NCBI GenBank assembly: GCA_037447655.1
Contig: JBBHKE010003555.1
Coordinates: 62,001-126,000, forward strand
From: Zygnema cylindricum
Taxonomy: Eukaryota; Streptophyta; Zygnematophyceae; Zygnematales; Zygnemataceae
Direction of reading: 5' to 3'
DNA: 64,000 bases
Each line of letters begins with the position of its first letter. Positions within the stretch are counted from its first letter, which is position 1. Below the pieces are notes generated by a model. The model saw only the letters and a list, made by a program, of their open reading frames with translations, was not told the DNA's origin and searched no databases. Made by a program: the position numbers and the translations under genes. Below are positions 58,435 through 64,000 of this stretch, piece after piece.

Positions 58435-59430
58435 TGTTGATCTACAACCACCGTTGCAAGAGGAGAACCAACAGTAGTAGTGGAAGTAGACATATAACAG
58501 CAGAAACTATCAAGAACCTTCTTCGACAGCTAACTTTTAGCTGACACAGAATGTGACTCAAATGGCTAATCAACACCTAAATTTAGCACAGCAATGCAAC
58601 ACCTAACAAACTGGCAATTCCCAAAATTGCACCCCAAGTGACCAATAAACCATAAAATATGATATCTCGAAGTTTCCTAAAACCTGCCCTTAGATTATCA
58701 TATTCCCAAAACTGGATACAAAAAAATTTCTAAGTCCTAAAATATATACTCACAATGAGTATCTACTGCTCAATATCAAATCATTTGTCTACACATGGAA
58801 ATATAATAATGTACTATCCTACGACAAAGTACCCAAATTGTACGTCATTGTACCGTGAGTACTTCCAAAGCCCTAATTGTTACTCTCCAAAAAATGAATA
58901 GTGAAAACACTATTTTCTATCATACTAAACTACAAATCAATGTTTTTCAAAAATATACAAATAGAAGACCGAACAATAAATGTTTCAAGTGTTAAGTCTG
59001 CAGTGGTCATTAAAGTCTTGCAGACAGTGGTCTTGTAGTACGGAACACTTGAGTGCGTACGGGTGAGCTTCGTCACTTGTGGTACCACGTGAATCGCATC
59101 CATTAACACAATTTGAATCAATGGTCACTATGGGATACTGTATCATACATTTCCTAAATATGTGGTTTAGACTCCGTTCGTCTAATTCTGCATATCCGCT
59201 TGTCTGATGTGTGACGCGTGTAAATGGTCATCGACGCCATTTCGTAAAACTTGCATAGCCTTCCTTTATCAACGCGTTTCCCTTTGAAAGTACAACATAC
59301 TCAAAAGTAATTCTACTATTGTCACACTATTCAAGGTAAGTATTACTGCATACTTCTCAAAAAATAATCTAAGTCCCTAACCTCCCCTCACAGCTCTATC
59401 TACTAAAACTAAAGATTTCATATTTCAACA
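58435..59430 (-). repeat. LTR H and degenerate LTR fragments
   Basis: Starts TGTTGATC at 58435. The ctaagtccta block and the GTAC-containing block typical of the Copia LTRs are recognisable around 58729-58860, and a second ctaagtccctaa block with a TTTCAACA end lies at 59360-59430. Two decayed LTRs may be overlaid. No gene. Confidence 0.5.
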
Positions 59431-59965
59431 AACTGGAGCAGCACCATTTGCTCGTGAAGTAGTAGCCATCACACAACCAAAGATAGGAAAAACTCAAATC
59501 ACCAACTTCAATCCATTATATTAAGCAGTCAATGTGGCCGAATTGCCCCAAACTACTGTTGTTTTGGAAAGCTTTAGTCCTCCCTATGCCTCAAAATGTG
59601 AGGGAGAGAGAGAGTTTCATAACTTAAAATGCTCTCACTAGTCCGATTAAATACAAACCATAATTGGTTTTAGAGTGACTCATTGAGAAATACAGAGATA
59701 AATACACTCACGTGACACGCGTCGGTAGAAGGAAGAGTGTAATCCAGAATATCTGTTTGATGGTGTAGGGAGACACCTGAGGACCAAAATGACACTTGGC
59801 CGTTCACCTACAAACCTTAATCTTATATGCGGGCGGCGGATGGAGACCCCCGACAAAATTTGGTCAAAGTGGATCATATACACCATGATTTTACATAGAA
59901 TACGGAATCCTACGTAGTTGTAAATATTAGTTTGAGTTGGAATTTGCCTCAATTTGATTTGTTAA
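59431..59965. other. Unassigned stretch, probably old E-type LTR
   Basis: No gene. The last bases before the TRIM continue directly into sequence at 60769 that resembles the LTR of element E (compare 52905-53080), so the TRIM landed in an old E-like LTR. Confidence 0.5.
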
Positions 59966-60018
59966 TGTTAGATTTCCTAAAAATCCCGGATTCGGCATGT
60001 CCCACAATCAGGAAAATT

Positions 60019-60089
60019 GAGCCGGCCAAGGTTCGAACCTGGGACCTTTCACTTCAACAACGAACTCACTAATACTGTGCAACCAGCTC
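60019..60089 (-). other. 71-nt tRNA-like sequence in TRIM LTR 1
   Basis: Minus-strand cloverleaf potential: acceptor GAGCTGG/CCGGCTC (7 of 7 with one G-T), D arm with one mismatch, anticodon loop TGTTGAA, T arm CCAGG TTCGAAC CTTGG (5 of 5 with a wobble), B box GGTTCGAAC. It is followed by TTTT just downstream (CTCAATTTTCC). Confidence 0.65.
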
Positions 60090-60303
60090 GATGTACAGAC
60101 TGGCGGGTCTGTACCCATTTATTACAGGCGGCTCGAGTATGGGTATTCCATATTCTACCCTTTATTGGACTGGCTTCACGTGCCAATCCAACACCCCCCT
60201 TCACGGGAAAGCAAGTCTAACCATCCGGAATCCCGCTGGCTTTAATACCATGTTAGATTTCCTAGAAATCCGGGTTTCGACGTGTCCCACACTTGGGAAA
60301 ATT

Positions 60304-60374
60304 GAGCCGGTCAGGGTTCGAACCTGGGACCTTTCATTTTAGCTGCGAACGCACTACTACTGTGCCACTAGCTT
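60304..60374 (-). other. 71-nt tRNA-like sequence in TRIM LTR 2
   Basis: Same layout, A box GGCACAGTAGTAGTGCG and B box GGTTCGAACCC, T4 run downstream. The acceptor stem has two mismatches (AAGCTAG side) and the anticodon loop is AGCTAAA, different from the other copies. Confidence 0.6.
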
Positions 60375-60588
60375 GATGTAGAGACTGGCGAGTCAATACC
60401 CATTTTTTACGGGCGGCTCGAGTATAGATATTCCATATTCTACCCGTTATTGGACTAGCTTCACGTGCCAATCCAACACCCCCCCTAACGGGAAAGCCGG
60501 TCAAACCATCCGCAATCCCGCTGCCTCCCATTCCATGTTAGATTTCTTAGAAATCCGAGATTCGACATGTCCCACACTTGGGAGAATT

Positions 60589-60659
60589 GAGCCGGCCAGG
60601 GTATGAACCAGGGACCTTTCACTTCAATTGCGAACGCACTACCACTGTGCCACCAGCTC
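60589..60659 (-). other. 71-nt tRNA-like sequence in TRIM LTR 3
   Basis: Acceptor 7 of 7 (one wobble), D stem GCAC/GTGC 4 of 4, anticodon stem TTCGC/GTGAA 5 of 5 with a wobble, T arm CCTGG TTCATAC CCTGG with one mismatch. A-box-like TGGCACAGTGGTAGTGCG is a strong match. Apparent anticodon TTG, but position 33 is A and not the universal T, and no T4 run follows, so it is unlikely to be a translating tRNA. Confidence 0.6.
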
Positions 60660-60763
60660 AATGTAGAGACTAGCTTGTCTGTACCCATTTATTACGGGCG
60701 GCTCAAGTATGGATATTTCATATTCTACCCCGTATTGGACTAGCTTCACGTGCAAATCCAACA

Positions 60764-61230
60764 GTTAATTAGTGTAAGATTCCTTTGTTTGACATACCTT
60801 GTCATTTCGGGTATACTTACAGTATTAGGTGTTTTAGGTTGGTAGATGTACGGCAGGTATGTCTCTATAACGTTCAGTAGTGAAGCTTCAGTGCATATGA
60901 GTGGGACCTAGTCATTTTTGGACTTAGGAACAATTTCTAACCAAAAACTGTACAAGCTATTTTTGGTAATTTTATCTATGAGAATCTCAAATACTTGTGG
61001 ATAGAATTACTTATTATTTTGTGTGTTTGATTTTCCTATTATTATCTACATTGTAGTTGATTCGCAATGTTATTGTACTTTTGGTCTGTGTTTTATCAAA
61101 TGTTGAAATTATTGTTTTTCAGACTAGTTTTTGTGATAGCTTCTTATTTTTTTTCAATCTGAGATGACTACACCCGCATCCTCATCGTCTTCAATACCAG
61201 CAGTTGTCTCAAAAAAAAAACTACATCACA
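60764..61230 (+). repeat. E-type LTR fragment
   Basis: Resembles element E over its LTR end (ttagtgta, gacataccttg, cgggtat, ctagtcatttt, aaaaactgt, ttttggtaattttatctatgag) up to a start codon at about 61163 reading MTTPASSSSSIPAVVS in place of the E gag start. Older than E itself. Confidence 0.6.
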
Positions 61231-62225
61231 GTGCAGTTTATTGCGTATGTTGAGAACTCACAAAGTTTGAAGCAAAACGCCTCATTCAACCGAGAGATAT
61301 GACCCTAAGAATATCCTTTAAAATGCACATATGTGCTCTTTGAAACCTTGTAGAAGGAAAACATAAAATTGCCTAAGTCCTATACTTTGTACAAATAGAA
61401 CTACTATTAATCAACTTGACCAATCAAAGTAGTGCGTAGTACGTTGTGGTACTCTATAGCCGTACCCCAACTAGATACGTGAAATACCTTAAATCCATTG
61501 ACCGTACCTTTACTATTTCGTACAACCGGACAAACTTGATATGTCAACTATTCACTAATGCTAGCTATACTCACAAATCAATTAATGAAATGATTGTAAA
61601 AACCTATGTCTTCCACAAAGTCATCACCTACATCGAATCTTTTGTGCAACGAAGTTTGTCCCCTCATAGTAGCCCACTTGAATATTTTGTTGAATCTCCG
61701 TCGGCTCAATCTTTTTTTAGCAGACAGTGTGTCACAATTATGTCGCGAGTGCTTTTTGCAATCTTTATATTTCTTTCGAGTTGTCCTATGAGAATTCTCT
61801 TTGAATCTTATTATGACCCACGTCATGTAATAAGGTTTTCTTGTAGTGACGTTTTATTATTAGTTCATACAATGAACCCACTATCTTTTCAAATAAGGTT
61901 CGTCATTGATCATACAATCAGGGTGTGAAATAATCTTCTACGCTTTTTTTCATACTAATTTTGGTAACTAGTAATCGGAAACCTCTAAAATATTTGTTTA
62001 AGTCCTTAACTTACTCTCACACAAAATAGAGAAAACTAAAGCTTTCCAAAAAACAACACTTCTACACCTCTTTGCTTCGTTCCTAACCCTTTTTTACGCC
62101 CCCTCTTCTCATCCTCCCATTTTTGCCCATTCTTTCTCAACCCCCCATCTTTTAACAACTAATGTCTCTAAAATCACTTGATTTGTCAAAAAATAACCAG
62201 TGCATTTGATTTTGAAAGCCCTTTA
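61231..62225. repeat. Degenerate Copia LTR sequence
   Basis: The mid-LTR blocks cctaagtcctat, accaatcaaagtagtg and the GTAC-containing segment are recognisable around 61367-61450, with a second weak ctaagtcc-type block near 61998. The open frame at 61446-61928 has no recognisable motif and I do not consider it a gene. Confidence 0.5.
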
Positions 62226-63274
62226 TGCAATTGTGAGACCTCAAAAGGTCCTCAGAATGGGCAGCTCACACGAAGCCTTTTGGATAACCCTGACACCTTT
62301 GTGTTTTTGCAAGAATAACTACCATCGTGGCGGACAAAAACTCTGACCACCTCCACCTTTGTGAAGGGAAGACTCCCTTGAGTCGACAGCAAAAAGAATC
62401 TCTAAATTTGCTCCCTTTAGCAGTAAGTTATCAATGGTCAAAGATGACCTTTTGTACAGGAGCTCTCTCGGAGAGAGGCGACTACCTACTTAATTATTCT
62501 AAGTCCTATCTTCCTCTCTAATCCCTAACTACTGATGTACGGCAGCAATCGCAGTATTGTATCGTTAATAAAGGTACGGGTGTCAGTGTACATTTTGTAA
62601 GGCCATCGTACAATATGGTCAAAAGTCGACACATGCCATATCCGGATTCATTCCTATAATCTCGGAGATGCCGTAAGCCAACGTGGTTGTGCCACGTGTC
62701 AATTAACATGGCCGTGACCGAAAAAATACTAAAAACATATTCCGCGATCTTGGCATCTATCATGGCCGTTCGAACATTTTAATTGTAGCCGTCAAAATTA
62801 GATGCGCGGTATTTTTTTTGTTGTTTCAAACAATTGCGCGGTATCCGTTTCGTCACCATACCGTACTCCATACTATATAAAACTGTATCTATGCACCACG
62901 TATCTATTTCCCGTTAAAAGAATTAGTTTACGTGCAACTATTTAAATATTTGTCAAACCCTATATAACTCAGCATTCGTCTTATACTTATACGATAAGGC
63001 TAACGGCTACAAGCTAACTTGACGGGCAACAGGTACCAGGATAAAATCTTGGGTTCGTCAAGTACCCTTTTGGTAAACCTACCAAACTATTGCCAGTCTC
63101 TCTTGGAACAGCATAAGCAGCCATGGCTCTAGCTCCCTCTCCAATCTTGAGTGACAGCGACAAGTGTGGGAATTAAAAAGAGGAGTTAGAAGTAGACTGC
63201 CTCTGCTTATTTTTTGCAATTTTTTATACAATTGAAGACCTAGAAAATACTAACAAGAACCATTAATTCCTACA
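62226..63274 (-). repeat. Element I 3' LTR
   Basis: A-family LTR with the GACTCCCTTGAGTC palindrome at 62371-62384. The tRNA-like module lies around 62985-63071: CAGGTACCAGG, loop decayed to ATAAAAT, flanking TTGACG/CGTCAA repeat and TTTT at the end. Confidence 0.83.
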
Positions 63275-63287
63275 CTCCCATTGTTTT

Positions 63288-63938
63288 CTAGTCACTTTTA
63301 AATTTAACACCACACTTATCCCTAAAGAAAATTAGTTTAGGGGAAGACACAGGTTTGGTCATCATATCTGCTACCATCTCAATATTTGGTCTATACTCTA
63401 AACTAATTATCTTGTTTTCTACTTTCTCCCTAATAAAGCTAAGTCTAATGTCCATATAATTTGCTTTAAAGTGGTGTTTAGTATTCGCAAAAATGGCAAT
63501 GGCTGTCTGATTATCACAACATACTCTCTGGACACCACTCTTAAGATGACTAAGCTCACTAAGCAACGACTTGACCCACATTAATTCTTTTACAACATAG
63601 CAAGAGGCCATGTACTCATCCTCCATGGTGGACTGAGCAATGACCTTTTGCTACTCCCTGCTCCAACAACAAGTCCTATCACCCACATACAATACATGAC
63701 TAGATGTGCATCTCCTCATAGGAGTATCCTCATAGTTGGCATCACTCCAAGTGGTGATGGCAGTAATTTTCCCACCCAAATGCCGCCATAGATTGCTAGT
63801 CACTATGAAATATGTAAGGACCCTCTTAGCTGCCTCCCAATAATTCTTAGTTGGAGCATTTAGACTCCTATATAGTACTCCTACAGCTGCGGCTATGTTT
63901 GGCCGGGTACAATTCATAAAATATATTAGGCTCCCCAC
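63288..63938 (-). pseudogene. Element I RNase H and RT connection
   Basis: 63651-63938 reads MGSLIYFMNCTRPNIAAAVG and WRHLGGKITAITTWSDANYE. 63288-63626 continues with EYMASCYVVKELMWVKSL, CDNQTAIAIFANTKHHFKAN and MVADMMTKPVSSPKLIFF to the natural C-terminus. A stop between the two breaks the domain. Confidence 0.85.
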
Positions 63939-64000
63939 TACTTGTCTAGAAAAGATTGTTTGTATAAATCTTTTCTCTTCTGGGCCTAACTCATCATCCA

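Larger units (their letters stand above)
59966..60763 (-). mobile_element. Tandem TRIM: three 228-bp LTRs, two 57-bp internal regions
   Basis: LTRs at 59966-60193, 60251-60478 and 60536-60763 are each exactly 228 bp, beginning TGTTAGATT and ending AATCCAACA. They are separated by two 57-bp spacers (60194-60250 and 60479-60535) and flanked by a perfect duplication GTTAA (59961-59965, 60764-60768). On the minus strand the spacer next to one LTR start has a purine tract (AGGGGGG). Next to the other end is TGGTATTAAAGCCAG, close to the classical initiator-tRNA 3'-end primer site. There is no coding capacity. The extra LTR suggests unequal recombination or tandem integration. Each LTR carries a tRNA-like sequence. 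Confidence 0.9.
62226..64000 (-). mobile_element. Ty1/Copia retrotransposon I, left part (continues off window)
   Basis: 3' LTR at 62226-63274 (1049 bp, TGCAATTG to CCTACA), the same family and length as element A. The interior begins at 63275 with the inverse complement of a polypurine tract, followed by minus-strand RNase H and RT sequence running off the right edge. Confidence 0.85.

Noticed and set aside
60019-60659. Three functional tRNA genes
   Set aside because: Anticodon loops differ among copies and lack T at position 33, and the sequences sit inside LTRs; better described as tRNA-like.
61446-61928. 160-codon plus-strand frame
   Set aside because: It lies in degenerate LTR-like sequence and shows no conserved motif.
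12786-64000. Endogenous virus (caulimovirid) in the repeat-rich part
   Set aside because: All enzyme remains follow the Copia order integrase before RT and have LTRs with primer sites; no movement or coat protein is seen.

Overview
The window looks like a nuclear chromosome segment from a land plant. It has one intron-containing gene whose conserved blocks match the plant-specific chloroplast-movement protein CHUP1. Around the gene are decayed Ty1/Copia retrotransposons, LINE remnants and small non-autonomous DNA transposons. No bacterial-style operon, rRNA gene or CRISPR array is visible. I cannot name the species; a non-flowering plant is a guess. A run of ten Ns at 55514-55523 marks a scaffold gap.

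Layout. 1-12.8 kb and 19.1-22.3 kb are gene-free DNA filled with MITEs. One family has CATAG ends and 8-bp target duplications (hAT-like); another has TACACCG ends and TA flanks. 12786-19125 is Copia element A. 26215-35262 (minus) is the CHUP1-like gene, reconstructed here as 11 coding exons in consistent phase (about 982 codons). 36.4-37.9 kb is a LINE remnant. 38104-44301 is Copia element B. 44302-52231 is a broken Copia element C, with the better preserved element D (45125-51417, TSD AGAGG) inserted in its gag. 52232-55480 is element E, a plus-strand gag-only LTR element. 55.5-59.4 kb is a series of LTRs (F, G, H) stacked in each other's gag regions. 59966-60763 is a miniature LTR element (TRIM). 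Element I starts at 62226 and runs off the right edge.

The most interesting layer is how the LTR elements relate to tRNAs. (1) The Copia elements have a primer-binding site complementary to the anticodon arm of initiator tRNA-Met (tRNA-sense GGTGGGCCCATAAC), as in half-tRNA-primed Drosophila copia, and not to the tRNA 3' end usual in plants. (2) gag starts inside the LTR and reads through this site, so the site itself encodes the gag motif VMGPP. (3) The Copia LTRs carry tRNA-like modules (A-box-like, B box, often a T run) on the strand opposite to gag-pol; in family A the T arm resembles initiator tRNA. (4) An unrelated TRIM carries in each 228-bp LTR a 71-nt sequence that can fold as a cloverleaf, with an internal region of only 57 bp. 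This parallels the Cassandra TRIMs, which carry 5S RNA, and is the best candidate for something undescribed.
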